64,000 nucleotides of DNA from Shewanella glacialipiscicola (GTDB lineage Bacteria > Pseudomonadota > Gammaproteobacteria > Enterobacterales > Shewanellaceae): assembly GCF_023283485.1 (NCBI RefSeq), contig NZ_JAKILU010000001.1:62001-126000 (forward strand), in the 5' to 3' direction. The position numbers and the translations under genes were made by a program. This document shows positions 54,599 through 63,953 of the stretch, piece by piece (within the stretch, counting starts at the first letter, position 1; every line of letters starts with the position of its first letter). Under the pieces are notes generated by a model, which saw only the letters and a program-made list of their open reading frames with translations, had not been told where the DNA came from and did not search any database.

Positions 54599-55663
54599 TC
54601 AGTTTTTAGCAGAAATAAGATTGAGTGGAGTGATCACTTCGACTAATGATTGATCTTTCAAGTTTTGTTGGCCGCGAGTCACGACTTGATCCCCGGGTTT
54701 AATACCACTAATAACCTCTACTAAATCCCCTTCACGGTAGCCAATTTCAACTTCTCGGCGGTTAGCGTTTGTACCATCAATCACATACAGAGCTTGTTTA
54801 TTATCTTGGTTAATCAAGGCGCTATAGGGGACGGTGATAACATTTTCGTGAGTATCATATTTAAGTTCAACGCGGGTAAACATGCCCGCTTTAAGGCGTG
54901 AATCTTGGTTAGGTACGGCGAGTGTCACTTTAAAAGTACCGCTTTGTGGGTCAACAATTGGGCTTATCCGCAGCACTTTGGCATGGATAGCAAGCTTGCT
55001 TTGTTGATTGTTAAACACTTGAGCCTCTTGGCCAAGTCTTAAACTTGCCAGTTGTTGTTCTGGTAAATGTAGAATGCCGTGCAGCTCATCTTGGTTAACG
55101 ATGTAAAAAAGATCGCCGTATTCCTTGGCCATGTTGCCCGCTTTTACATAACGTTTAGCGACCACGCCGCTGATGGGGGACACCACTTGGCTTTCTGTGA
55201 CTTGCAGCTTGGCAAGGTCTTTTTTCGCCATGGCCGCTTGCAAGTTGTATTCAAGCTTGGCCATTGAGTCGGCGCTAATAAATTCTCTGTTGCCCATTTT
55301 TTTGAGACGGTTTAATTCCTGCTCAATAATTTTTACTTCTGCTTCTGAGCGGTCTAAATCGTATTGTTGTCTTTTTGCATCTATAACCGCGAGCACTTGA
55401 CCTTTTTGAACACGATCGCCTTCTTCAACAGCAAGTGATTCAATTAATCCAGAAATGCGGCTGACGACATTGGCTTCTTGCGGCGCTTCTAAAGTGGCAG
55501 TTGTGCTATAAAAAGAAGACACATTTGCTTGTATCACGGTAGTGGTTTCAACGGGAATGGCATATTTCTCATCTTTTTTTGCCACATCTTCCTCACCACA
55601 GGCTGCCAGTATTGAAATCATAAATAATGGCAGAATGACTTTAGCCGCTTTTGACTTTTCCAT
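54599..55663 (-). CDS. RND efflux adaptor lipoprotein
   Basis: A 354-residue periplasmic adaptor. The signal peptide ends in a lipobox (SILAAC, cysteine at residue 22 from the ATG at 55663), so it is anchored by lipid, unlike the adaptor at 14.5 kb. Lipoyl and barrel segments are visible: LAVEEGDRVQKGQVLAVID, SPISGVVAKRYVKAGN and RLKAGMFTRVELK, with a short coiled coil between. First gene of an adaptor-RND-RND operon. A candidate promoter with an internal dyad lies about 100 bases upstream. Confidence 0.9.
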   Translation of the reverse strand: MEKSKAAKVILPLFMISILAACGEEDVAKKDEKYAIPVETTTVIQANVSSFYSTTATLEAPQEANVVSRISGLIESLAVEEGDRVQKGQVLAVIDAKRQQYDLDRSEAEVKIIEQELNRLKKMGNREFISADSMAKLEYNLQAAMAKKDLAKLQVTESQVVSPISGVVAKRYVKAGNMAKEYGDLFYIVNQDELHGILHLPEQQLASLRLGQEAQVFNNQQSKLAIHAKVLRISPIVDPQSGTFKVTLAVPNQDSRLKAGMFTRVELKYDTHENVITVPYSALINQDNKQALYVIDGTNANRREVEIGYREGDLVEVISGIKPGDQVVTRGQQNLKDQSLVEVITPLNLISAKN

Positions 55664-55758
55664 AAGAGTATTACCAGTTGTATGTATAGTGATGACATGT
55701 GAAAGCAGAAAACATGCCAATATTTAAATTCATTTGTTTTCAGTAATTTATCTTTATT

Positions 55759-55790
55759 TTGACTTAAAACTCATTAGTGAGTCATGTCAA
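55759..55790 (-). promoter_or_regulatory. Candidate promoter/operator of the dual-RND operon
   Basis: On the minus strand a perfect -35 TTGACA (55790-55785) is 17 bases from a weak -10 TTAAGT. The spacer contains the palindrome ACTCA-CTAA-TGAGT, and outer TTGAC/GTCAA arms extend the symmetry. A repressor bound there would block RNA polymerase; no regulator gene is adjacent. Confidence 0.5.
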
Positions 55791-55905
55791 ATGTAGCCAA
55801 AAGGTTTAAAAAATGATGAAAATAACTATGCATAGTTAATGATGTGATAATTTATAACAATATGTTTTGTGTGAGGAAGGACTGATTTAAGGGGAATTGA
55901 GATAT

Positions 55906-55932
55906 AAAAAAAAGCGCCCTGAGGCGCTTTTA
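55906..55932 (-). terminator. gltA terminator
   Basis: On the minus strand AAAAGCGCC/GGCGCTTTT with a 4-base loop and a T8 run, 20 bases after gltA. Confidence 0.93.
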
Positions 55933-55951
55933 AATGCATAAATTCTGGGAT

Positions 55952-57238
55952 TTAGCGTTTATCTAAATCAACGAAGTCACGCGTTGTTTCGCCAGTATAA
56001 AGCTGACGAGGACGGCTGATTTTGTGACCTGGTTGATCTAACATTTCTTTCCAGTGAGCAATCCAGCCTACAGTACGTGCCAGTGCAAACAGCACAGTGA
56101 ACATACTGGTTGGAATACCAATGGCTTTCATGATGATGCCAGAGTAAAAATCGACGTTTGGATACAGCTTCTTAGAGATGAAATATTCGTCTTCAAGTGC
56201 GATGCGCTCAAGTTCCATGGCGACATCCAATAGAGGATCTTTTACTTTTAGCTCTTTCAGCACTTCGTGACAGGTTTCACGCATAACTTTGGCACGTGGG
56301 TCAAAGTTTTTGTAAACACGGTGTCCAAAGCCCATCAGACGGAATGGATCGTTCTTGTCTTTAGCGCGTTCAATGAATTCAGGAATACGGTCAACTGAAC
56401 CGATTTCTTCTAACATTTGTAAACAAGCTTCGTTAGCGCCGCCGTGTGCAGGGCCCCAAAGTGATGCGATACCTGCTGCGATACACGCAAATGGGTTAGC
56501 GCCTGAAGAACCCGCTAAACGTACAGTTGAAGTCGATGCGTTTTGTTCATGATCGGCATGTAAAATGAAGATCCTGTCCATGGCACGTTCAACAATAGGA
56601 TTCACTTTGTATTCTTCGCACGGCACTGCAAACATCATGCTTAGGAAGTTGCCCGCATAGCTTAAGTCATTACGTGGGTAAACGAATGGCTGGCCTGAAG
56701 AATACTTGTAGCACATTGCTGCAATAGTCGGCATTTTTGAGACTAAGCGATAAGCAGCGATTTCACGGTGACGTGGATCGTTAACATCTAAAGAGTCTTG
56801 ATAAAATGCAGATAGCGCGCCCGTTACTCCACATAACATGGCCATAGGGTGAGCATCACGACGGAAGCCTCTAAAGAAGAAGGCTAGCTGCTCGTGCACC
56901 ATAGTATGATTTTTTACTGTATGTACAAACTCAGTATATTGTGCTTTTGTCGGTAGTTCACCGTAAAGCAGCAGATAACATAGGTCTAGGTAATCGGAGT
57001 CAACGGCAAGTTGATCGATTGGATAGCCACGATGTAGCAATATGCCCAGATCACCATCAATAAAGGTAATTGCAGATTCACAAGAAGCAGTCGCAAGAAA
57101 ACCTGGATCAAAAGTAAAGTAACCTTTGCTGCCAAGTTTGCTAATATCGATTACGTCAAAACCAGCTGTTCCTTGCTTTACTGGCAATTCTATCGAGTCG
57201 TTCCCTGGTAATTCTAATTTGGCTTTTAAATCAGCCAT
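55952..57238 (-). CDS. gltA: Citrate synthase (type II, hexameric)
   Basis: Condenses oxaloacetate with acetyl-CoA to open the TCA cycle. It has 428 residues, the size of the NADH-sensitive type II enzyme of gammaproteobacteria. The catalytic histidines are in [11 protein letters not shown] and [13 protein letters not shown], with the catalytic aspartate in the VDFYSG region. AAGGAGAACG precedes the ATG. It is divergent from sdhCDAB, the classic arrangement, with a 416-bp regulatory gap. Confidence 0.97.
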   Translation of the reverse strand: MADLKAKLELPGNDSIELPVKQGTAGFDVIDISKLGSKGYFTFDPGFLATASCESAITFIDGDLGILLHRGYPIDQLAVDSDYLDLCYLLLYGELPTKAQYTEFVHTVKNHTMVHEQLAFFFRGFRRDAHPMAMLCGVTGALSAFYQDSLDVNDPRHREIAAYRLVSKMPTIAAMCYKYSSGQPFVYPRNDLSYAGNFLSMMFAVPCEEYKVNPIVERAMDRIFILHADHEQNASTSTVRLAGSSGANPFACIAAGIASLWGPAHGGANEACLQMLEEIGSVDRIPEFIERAKDKNDPFRLMGFGHRVYKNFDPRAKVMRETCHEVLKELKVKDPLLDVAMELERIALEDEYFISKKLYPNVDFYSGIIMKAIGIPTSMFTVLFALARTVGWIAHWKEMLDQPGHKISRPRQLYTGETTRDFVDLDKR

Positions 57239-57300
57239 ACCCCGTTCTCCTTACTTAGTTCTTACTCTGTGAGTGCGGCACTTCAAAACGCCATTACTGT

Positions 57301-57322
57301 ACAGCTATTCTAGATCACATTT
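57301..57322 (-). promoter_or_regulatory. Candidate CRP site near gltA
   Basis: On the minus strand AAATGTGATCTAGAATAGCT begins with a perfect 14-base left half of the CRP consensus; the right half is weak. Located 63-84 bases upstream of the gltA start codon. Confidence 0.4.
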
Positions 57323-57549
57323 CAATTTAAATAAGCGTTTAAATTTGTTAGACCATGGTATAAAACTCTTTACTTTCCTTGCTACAACTGGCACTTACGA
57401 GGATAACTGCACAAAAAAAACATAATTTGCATTCTGTGATGTTTGTATTTGACATTTGCCGCGAGTATACTTGCCTCCGCCTAATTAAGGCTGCAAACCA
57501 TGATTATAAAACACCCTTCGTTTAGAAATTAAATAAGTTGTGTTCAGAT

Positions 57550-57566
57550 AGTTAAGTGTTTGTTTA
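57550..57566 (+). promoter_or_regulatory. Candidate ArcA box upstream of sdhC
   Basis: AGTTAAGTGTTTGTTTA matches the ArcA-P consensus (wGTTAATTAwwTGTTA) at about 13 of 16 positions, with the two GTTA-type repeats 11 bases apart. It lies about 90 bases before sdhC. Confidence 0.4.
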
Positions 57567-57654
57567 AACCTTGCTTTTATATTTACTTTTGCCTTAATTT
57601 ACCTATTGGTTTAAAGTTTGTACAAAAGCGGTTCACATAACAAAAACATGCTCA

Positions 57655-58050
57655 ATGGAGCTGAGTGAGCAGAACGTGAAAAAGCAAAGACCTGTCCATT
57701 TAGATCTGCAGACCATTCGCTTTCCTGCAACAGCGATTGTGTCAATTCTTCATCGTGTTTCCGGTGTCATCATGCTGTTCGCAGTTGGCATTCTTATTTG
57801 GTTGCTAAATTCATCTTTAGCATCCGCAGAAAGCTTTGCTGGCGTTCAGTCTCTATTTGATCACTTCATCATGAAGTTCATCATATGGGGTATTTTGACG
57901 GCATTAGCCTTTCATTTATTCGGTGGCCTGCGCCACTTAGTAATGGATACCGGACGTTGGGAAGAGTTGGCTTCGGGTACCGTATCAGCGAAAGCTGTGT
58001 TTGTGTTGACGGTAGCCTTTTCAATTGTAGCGGGGATATGGGTATGGTAA
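57655..58050 (+). CDS. sdhC: Succinate dehydrogenase cytochrome b556 subunit SdhC
   Basis: Membrane anchor of complex II, with SdhD binding haem b and ubiquinone. It has 131 residues from the first ATG, or 124 from an in-frame GTG at 57676 (MKKQRPVHLDLQ), which fits the conserved N-terminus better; both have weak ribosome-binding sites. Three membrane helices are seen, with LQTIRFPATAIVSILHRVSGV and the haem-ligand histidine region ALAFHLFGGLRHLVMD. It overlaps sdhD by 7 bases and opens the sdhCDAB operon. Confidence 0.94.
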   Translation: MELSEQNVKKQRPVHLDLQTIRFPATAIVSILHRVSGVIMLFAVGILIWLLNSSLASAESFAGVQSLFDHFIMKFIIWGILTALAFHLFGGLRHLVMDTGRWEELASGTVSAKAVFVLTVAFSIVAGIWVW

Positions 58051-58391
58051 CCAATGCAGCAAGTTTTGGACGCAGTGGTGTTCATGACTTTATTCTTATA
58101 CGCGCTAGTGCAGTGATCCTCGCCTGTTATTCTATATTTTTAGTAGGCTTTATTGCATGTAGTTCCCCTCTCACTTACGACGTCTGGCATAGTCTATTTA
58201 GCACTCTACCCATGAAAGTGTTTACACTTCTTGCGTTGGTAGCATTGCTCGTACACGCTTGGATTGGTGTATGGCAAGTGCTGACAGATTACGTTAAGTG
58301 CACGTCGTTACGTGGTGTTTTACAGTTCATCTTTGTCGTTACCGTATTTTGTTATTTAGCGGCCGGCATTGTTATTGTGTGGGGTGTCTAA
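58044..58391 (+). CDS. sdhD: Succinate dehydrogenase membrane anchor SdhD
   Basis: Second anchor of complex II, 115 residues, with three membrane helices. MVTNAASFGRSGVHDFILIRASA at the start and LLVHAWIGVWQVLTDYVK with the haem-ligand histidine match E. coli SdhD along the whole length. The start codon at 58044 lies inside the end of sdhC (7-base overlap), implying coupled translation. Its stop codon directly abuts the TTG start of sdhA. Confidence 0.94.
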   Translation: MVTNAASFGRSGVHDFILIRASAVILACYSIFLVGFIACSSPLTYDVWHSLFSTLPMKVFTLLALVALLVHAWIGVWQVLTDYVKCTSLRGVLQFIFVVTVFCYLAAGIVIVWGV

Positions 58392-60158
58392 TTGAGTATT
58401 CCAGTACGCGAATTTGATGCTGTAGTGATCGGTGCCGGCGGCGCTGGTATGCGTGCAGCGCTGCAAATTTCTAAAGAAGGTAAAAGCTGTGCGCTTTTAT
58501 CAAAAGTATTCCCAACACGTTCTCATACCGTATCTGCGCAGGGTGGTATTACCGTTGCATTAGGTAACGCCCATGAAGATCATTGGGAACAGCATATGTA
58601 CGATACCGTGAAAGGTTCCGATTTTATCGGCGACCAAGAAGCGATTGAATTCATGTGTAAAACCGGTCCTGAAGCGGTTATTGAACTAGAGCAAATGGGT
58701 TTACCTTTTTCTCGTTTTGATAACGGTACGATTTACCAACGTCCGTTTGGTGGTCAATCTAGAAACTTTGGTGGCGAGCAAGCTGCACGTACAGCCGCTG
58801 CGGCTGACCGTACTGGCCATGCTTTGCTTCACTGTTTATACCAGCAAAACGTTAAGCATAAGACGCAAGTCTTCTCAGAATGGTATGCATTAGATCTCGT
58901 TAAAAACGAAGATGGCGCCGTTGTGGGTTGTACTGCGATTGAAATTGAAACGGGTGATATCGTTTATTTCAAAGCCAAAGCAACAATTCTAGCGACCGGT
59001 GGAGCTGGGCGTATCTACGCTTCGACCACTAACGCACATATCAACACCGGTGACGGCGTAGGTATGGCGATGCGTGCTGGCGTACAAATGCAAGACATGG
59101 AAATGTGGCAGTTCCACCCAACGGGCATCGCCGGTGCGGGTGTACTTGTGACTGAAGGTTGTCGTGGTGAAGGCGGTTATCTGCTGAACAAAGACGGCGA
59201 GCGTTTCATGGAGCGTTATGCCCCTAACGCGAAAGATTTGGCATCACGCGACGTGGTTGCACGTTCAATGATGACTGAAATCCGCGAAGGTCGTGGTTTA
59301 GACGGTCCATTAGGTCCACATCTGTTACTCAAGCTCGATCATTTAGGCAAAGAAACACTTGAAGCACGTTTACCAGGCGTGTGTGAATTGTCTCGTACTT
59401 TTGCTCATATTGATCCGGCCGATGGTCCAATCCCTGTATTGCCAACGTGTCACTATATGATGGGCGGCTTGCCAACTAAGGTCAGTGGTCAAGTTATCCG
59501 TAAGAATGAAGACGGCACTGAGCATGATATTATTGGTCTGTTTGCTGTGGGTGAGATTGCCTGTGTATCAGTACATGGCGCTAACCGCTTAGGTGGTAAC
59601 TCATTGCTTGACTTAGTGGTATTTGGTCGCGCAGCGGGTCAGCATTTAGGTAAAGCGTTAGATGAAACTGACGATCCAAAAGACGCAAGCGATGCGGATG
59701 TTCAAGCATCACTAGCTCGTCTAAATCGTTGGGAAAACAATAAAGATGGCGAAGATCCTGCGCAAATCCGTAAGGATCTGCAACTGTGTATGCAGTTAAA
59801 CTTCTCGGTATTCCGTCGTGGCGATGCTATGGCTGAAGGCTTAGCGCAGTTGAAAGTCATCCGCGAACGTCTTGCGAATGCTAAATTGTCTGATAACTCT
59901 CGTGAGTTCAACACTCAACGTATTGAATGCTTAGAGTTAGATAACTTAATGGCAACGGCAATTGCTACGGCTTATGCGGCTAACTTCCGTACTGAAAGCC
60001 GCGGTGCTCACTCACGTGAAGATTATTTAGAACGTGATGATGAAAACTGGTTATGCCACAGCTTATTTGATCCTGCGACTGAAACGATGGATCGTCGTGC
60101 AGTCAACATGGCACCTAAGCTACGTGAAGCATTCCCGCCGAAGAAACGTACCTACTAG
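58392..60158 (+). CDS. sdhA: Succinate dehydrogenase flavoprotein subunit SdhA
   Basis: Catalytic FAD subunit oxidising succinate to fumarate. It has 588 residues. The dinucleotide-binding fold ([13 protein letters not shown]) is followed by the covalent-FAD histidine motif [11 protein letters not shown], the active-site arginine/histidine stretches ([19 protein letters not shown]) and [13 protein letters not shown]. The start is a TTG immediately after the sdhD stop codon, with GGGGTG upstream overlapping the end of sdhD; no ATG is available nearby, and homologues start at this residue. It works with SdhB on the cytoplasmic face. Confidence 0.97.
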   Translation: MSIPVREFDAVVIGAGGAGMRAALQISKEGKSCALLSKVFPTRSHTVSAQGGITVALGNAHEDHWEQHMYDTVKGSDFIGDQEAIEFMCKTGPEAVIELEQMGLPFSRFDNGTIYQRPFGGQSRNFGGEQAARTAAAADRTGHALLHCLYQQNVKHKTQVFSEWYALDLVKNEDGAVVGCTAIEIETGDIVYFKAKATILATGGAGRIYASTTNAHINTGDGVGMAMRAGVQMQDMEMWQFHPTGIAGAGVLVTEGCRGEGGYLLNKDGERFMERYAPNAKDLASRDVVARSMMTEIREGRGLDGPLGPHLLLKLDHLGKETLEARLPGVCELSRTFAHIDPADGPIPVLPTCHYMMGGLPTKVSGQVIRKNEDGTEHDIIGLFAVGEIACVSVHGANRLGGNSLLDLVVFGRAAGQHLGKALDETDDPKDASDADVQASLARLNRWENNKDGEDPAQIRKDLQLCMQLNFSVFRRGDAMAEGLAQLKVIRERLANAKLSDNSREFNTQRIECLELDNLMATAIATAYAANFRTESRGAHSREDYLERDDENWLCHSLFDPATETMDRRAVNMAPKLREAFPPKKRTY

Positions 60159-60169
60159 GAGTTGCAAAG

Positions 60170-60877
60170 ATGAAATTGACATTTGCAGTTTATCGCTACA
60201 ATCCTGATGTAGATACTAAACCGTATATGCAGGATTACAGTTTAGAAGTGGCTGAAGGCTCAGACATGATGGTGCTTGATGCACTGATCAAGTTGAAAGA
60301 GCAAGATCCAACTTTGTCATTCCGTCGTTCATGCCGTGAAGGTGTGTGTGGTAGTGATGGCGTCAACATGAATGGTAAGAATGGTTTGGCTTGTATTACG
60401 CCAATTTCAACCTTTAAAGGTAAGAAGTTAGAAATACGTCCATTACCAGGGATGCCAGTTGTTCGTGACTTAGTTGTTGATTTAACTCAGTTCTATAAGC
60501 AGTATGAGAAGATCAAGCCTTATCTCATCAATGATGAGAAAGCACCAGCCCGTGAACACTTACAATCACCTGAAGAGCGTGCTCATTTAGATGGTCTGTA
60601 CGAATGTATCATGTGTGCCTGTTGTTCTACGGCTTGCCCATCATTCTGGTGGAATCCTGATAAGTTTATCGGTCCAAGCGGTCTGCTTCATGCTTACCGT
60701 TTCTTGATCGACAGTCGCGACACAGCAACAGAAGAACGTTTATCTGAGCTGGACGACGCCTATAGCGTGTTCCGTTGCCACGGCATCATGAACTGCGTTG
60801 ACGTGTGTCCAAAAGGTCTTAATCCGACTAAAGCAATTGGTCATATTAAGTCCATGCTGTTGAAGCGAGCAGTGTAA
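60170..60877 (+). CDS. sdhB: Succinate dehydrogenase iron-sulfur subunit SdhB
   Basis: Electron-transfer subunit passing electrons from FAD to ubiquinone. It has 235 residues. An N-terminal [2Fe-2S] ferredoxin domain (SCREGVCGSDGVNMNGKNGLAC, split by the usual spacing) is followed by [4Fe-4S] (CIMCACCSTACP) and [3Fe-4S] (CHGIMNCVDVCP) motifs. AGGAGTTG precedes the ATG, 11 bases after sdhA. A strong hairpin follows the gene. Confidence 0.97.
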   Translation: MKLTFAVYRYNPDVDTKPYMQDYSLEVAEGSDMMVLDALIKLKEQDPTLSFRRSCREGVCGSDGVNMNGKNGLACITPISTFKGKKLEIRPLPGMPVVRDLVVDLTQFYKQYEKIKPYLINDEKAPAREHLQSPEERAHLDGLYECIMCACCSTACPSFWWNPDKFIGPSGLLHAYRFLIDSRDTATEERLSELDDAYSVFRCHGIMNCVDVCPKGLNPTKAIGHIKSMLLKRAV

Positions 60878-60917
60878 TGCGAGAACCCGAGCTGAAACCA
60901 ATAATAATATAGCTCTC

Positions 60918-60955
60918 AAAGAGTCACTTTCTGGAAGCAGAAGGTGACTCTTTTG
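60918..60955 (+). terminator. Hairpin between sdhB and sucA
   Basis: AAAGAGTCACTTTCTG pairs with CAGAAGGTGACTCTTT (one wobble/mismatch) around GAAG, followed by TTTTG. It could end the sdh transcript or allow partial read-through into suc. Confidence 0.85.
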
Positions 60956-61090
60956 CGTATGTAATGGATGACAACGCGCCGTATATCTGGATATCTAGGG
61001 GCGGCAGAATTATGCGTCGAAGGTAATCTCTACTGACTGCATATTTAATACTATGGCTAAGCACGTGTATAAAGTTTGAAAGGAATAGAA

Positions 61091-63922
61091 ATGCACCAAG
61101 GCATCATGAAAGCCTGGCTCGAATCATCTCACTTAAGTGGCGCTAATTCGACCTACGTAGAAGAGATGTATGAAGCCTATCAAGAAGACCCACAGTCAGT
61201 TGCTGACGACTGGCGTGCGGTATTTGATAATCTCCCTCCTGTGAACGGTGCTGCTGTTGATGCGCCTGAAACTGCTCACTCAAAAGTACGTGATTATTTT
61301 CGCAGTTTAGCGTTAGAAGGACGTCATAAGAGCTCTGCTCGCGTGACCGATCCTGATATGGATGCTAAGCAAGTTAAAGTCCTGCAATTAATTAACGCCC
61401 ATCGTTTTCGTGGCCACCAAGGTGCTAATCTTGACCCGCTTGAACTGTGGAAACGCGAGCCTGTTGCTGATTTAGATCCTGCCTTCCATGGCCTGACTAA
61501 AGAAGATATGGCCAGCGAGTTTAATACAGGTTCTTTTGCTCATGGTGGTGAAACCATGAAGCTCGCGGATTTGGTAACAGCGCTCAAAGCTACTTATTGT
61601 GGTTCTATCGGTGCTGAATATATGCATATTACCGATACCGATGAGAAGCGCTGGATCCAGCAACGTCTCGAGCCTTCCCTAGGTAAAGCCAATTACGATA
61701 AAAGTGTTAAGACTCGCATTCTTGAAGGTTTAAACGCTGCAGAAGGTATTGAAAAATACTTAGGCGCTAAATTCCCTGGTGCGAAACGTTTCTCGTTAGA
61801 GGGCGGCGATGCATTAGTACCTATGATGCGCGAAATTATTTATCGTGCAGGTGAAGCGGGCACGAAAGAAATCGTCATTGGTATGGCGCATCGTGGTCGT
61901 CTAAACGTATTAGTGAACGTGCTAGGTAAGCGTCCTGCTGAACTGTTTGACGAGTTTGCCGGTAAGCATGCTGATACTCATGGTTCTGGTGACGTTAAGT
62001 ACCATCAAGGTTTCTCTTCTGATTTCGAAACGCCAGGTGGCAATGTGCATTTAGCACTGGCCTTTAACCCATCGCATCTTGAAATTGTTAACCCTGTGGT
62101 GATTGGTTCTGTTCGTGCACGTCAAGACCGCCGCGGTTGCAAAGATGGCTTACAAGTTATGCCGATTACTATTCACGGTGACTCTGCAATAGCAGGTCAA
62201 GGGATAGTACAAGAGACATTTAACATGTCTCAAACCCGTGGCTTTAAAGTGGGCGGTAGTATTCGCATTGTGGTGAATAACCAAGTGGGTTTCACTACGT
62301 CTAACCATGCGGACGTGCGTTCGACTGAATACTGTACAGACATCGCTAAGATGGTTCAGGCACCGATTTTCCACGTAAATTCTGACGACCCAGAAGCGGT
62401 AGCCTTTGTGTCGCAGTTAGCGGTTGATTATCGTAATGAATTTAAACGTGATGTGGTGATTGAATTAGTATGTTATCGCCGTCATGGCCATAACGAAGCT
62501 GATGAGCCAAGTGCAACTCAGCCGCTGATGTATGCCAAAATCAAGAAGCACGCGACGCCACGTAAGATTTATGCCGACAAGTTAATCGCTGAAAATGTGA
62601 TTGCTGCCGACGACGTCACTGGCTTAATCAACAATTACCGTGATGCATTAGATCAAGGTGACTGTGTGGTTAAAGAATGGCGTCCAATGACGAAACATTC
62701 TGTTGACTGGACACCGTTTATCGGTCGTGAGTGGGATGAAACGTATCAAGCTTCTATGTCGGCTGAGCGTTTACAAAATCTGGCTGACAAAATAAGTTAT
62801 GTACCAGAGAATCATCCAATACAGTCACGCGTTGCTAAGATTTATAGTGACCGAGTAGCAATGGCCAAAGGCGAGAGGCTACTCGATTGGGGCTTTGCAG
62901 AAACATTAGCCTATGCCTCGATTGTTGAAGACAACAAACGCGTGCGCATTACAGGTCAAGATTCTGGCCGTGGTACTTTCTTCCATCGTCATGCGGTAGT
63001 GCACAATCAAAATGATGGCACGACTTACATGCCATTGCGCAATGTTAACGAAACACAAGGCCCGATTGATATTACTGACTCAGTATTATCTGAAGCGTCT
63101 GTATTAGCATTTGAATATGGTTATGCCACGACTGAACCTGGCGGTTTAACCATTTGGGAAGCGCAGTTTGGTGACTTTGCTAACTGTGCCCAAGTGGTTA
63201 TCGACCAATTTTTATCCTCGGGTGAACAGAAGTGGGGCCGTTTATGTGGTCTAACGATGCTGTTACCCCATGGATATGAAGGTCAAGGCCCTGAGCATTC
63301 AAGCGCTCGTTTAGAGCGTTTCTTGCAGATGTGTGCTAACCACAATATGCAAGTGTGTGTGCCTTCGACGCCTGCACAGGTTTACCATATGTTGCGCCGC
63401 CAAGTGGTGCGTCCTATGCGTCGACCTTTGGTCGTTATGTCTCCTAAGTCTTTGCTACGTCACCCATTAGCGGTTTCTAGCTTAGAAGAATTGGCAAACG
63501 GTAGTTTCCAAAACGTGATTGGTGAAATCGATACGTTGGAAGCCAGCAAGGTTGACAGAGTCGTATTCTGTAGTGGTAAAGTTTACTTTGAACTACTGGA
63601 AAAACGCCGTAAAGAAAATATCACTAACGTCGCGCTCATTCGTGTTGAACAGTTATATCCGTTCCCACATGATGAAATGCTGGCTGCTTTAGCGGATTAC
63701 CAACATGTGAAAGATTTTGTTTGGTGTCAGGAAGAGCCACAAAACCAAGGCGCTTGGTACTCTAGTCAACACCATTTCTGGGCCGCGATTCCTGTTGGTG
63801 CACAGTTAACTTATGCCGGTCGTGAAGCGTCAGCTGCACCCGCATGTGGTTACCCTGAGCTGCACGCACATCAGCAAGAATCTTTAGTGAACAGTGCCCT
63901 AAAATTGACCATTGCACTGTAG
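61091..63922 (+). CDS. sucA: 2-oxoglutarate dehydrogenase E1 component SucA
   Basis: Thiamine-diphosphate-dependent decarboxylase subunit of the 2-oxoglutarate dehydrogenase complex. It has 943 residues. The N-terminal lipoyl-complex-binding region (SSHLSGANSTYVEEMYEAYQ) is followed by IVIGMAHRGRLNVLVNVLGK and HGDSAIAGQGIVQE (ThDP/Mg site), then GYEGQGPEHSSARLERFLQ in the C-terminal half. The start is the ATG at 61091 behind AAAGGAATAG; an in-frame TTG 15 bases earlier overlaps that site. Followed after 31 bases by sucB. Confidence 0.97.
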   Translation: MHQGIMKAWLESSHLSGANSTYVEEMYEAYQEDPQSVADDWRAVFDNLPPVNGAAVDAPETAHSKVRDYFRSLALEGRHKSSARVTDPDMDAKQVKVLQLINAHRFRGHQGANLDPLELWKREPVADLDPAFHGLTKEDMASEFNTGSFAHGGETMKLADLVTALKATYCGSIGAEYMHITDTDEKRWIQQRLEPSLGKANYDKSVKTRILEGLNAAEGIEKYLGAKFPGAKRFSLEGGDALVPMMREIIYRAGEAGTKEIVIGMAHRGRLNVLVNVLGKRPAELFDEFAGKHADTHGSGDVKYHQGFSSDFETPGGNVHLALAFNPSHLEIVNPVVIGSVRARQDRRGCKDGLQVMPITIHGDSAIAGQGIVQETFNMSQTRGFKVGGSIRIVVNNQVGFTTSNHADVRSTEYCTDIAKMVQAPIFHVNSDDPEAVAFVSQLAVDYRNEFKRDVVIELVCYRRHGHNEADEPSATQPLMYAKIKKHATPRKIYADKLIAENVIAADDVTGLINNYRDALDQGDCVVKEWRPMTKHSVDWTPFIGREWDETYQASMSAERLQNLADKISYVPENHPIQSRVAKIYSDRVAMAKGERLLDWGFAETLAYASIVEDNKRVRITGQDSGRGTFFHRHAVVHNQNDGTTYMPLRNVNETQGPIDITDSVLSEASVLAFEYGYATTEPGGLTIWEAQFGDFANCAQVVIDQFLSSGEQKWGRLCGLTMLLPHGYEGQGPEHSSARLERFLQMCANHNMQVCVPSTPAQVYHMLRRQVVRPMRRPLVVMSPKSLLRHPLAVSSLEELANGSFQNVIGEIDTLEASKVDRVVFCSGKVYFELLEKRRKENITNVALIRVEQLYPFPHDEMLAALADYQHVKDFVWCQEEPQNQGAWYSSQHHFWAAIPVGAQLTYAGREASAAPACGYPELHAHQQESLVNSALKLTIAL

Positions 63923-63953
63923 AAATAGACATTTTATAAAAGGATAGTTTTTC

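Larger units (their letters stand above)
57239..57654. promoter_or_regulatory. gltA/sdhC divergent regulatory region
   Basis: A 416-base gap with no coding sequence. It is AT-rich and holds a CRP-like site near gltA (57301-57322) and an ArcA-like site near sdhC (57550-57566), each listed separately. In E. coli the equivalent region is controlled by CRP, ArcA and others, which makes the sites plausible. Confidence 0.6.
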
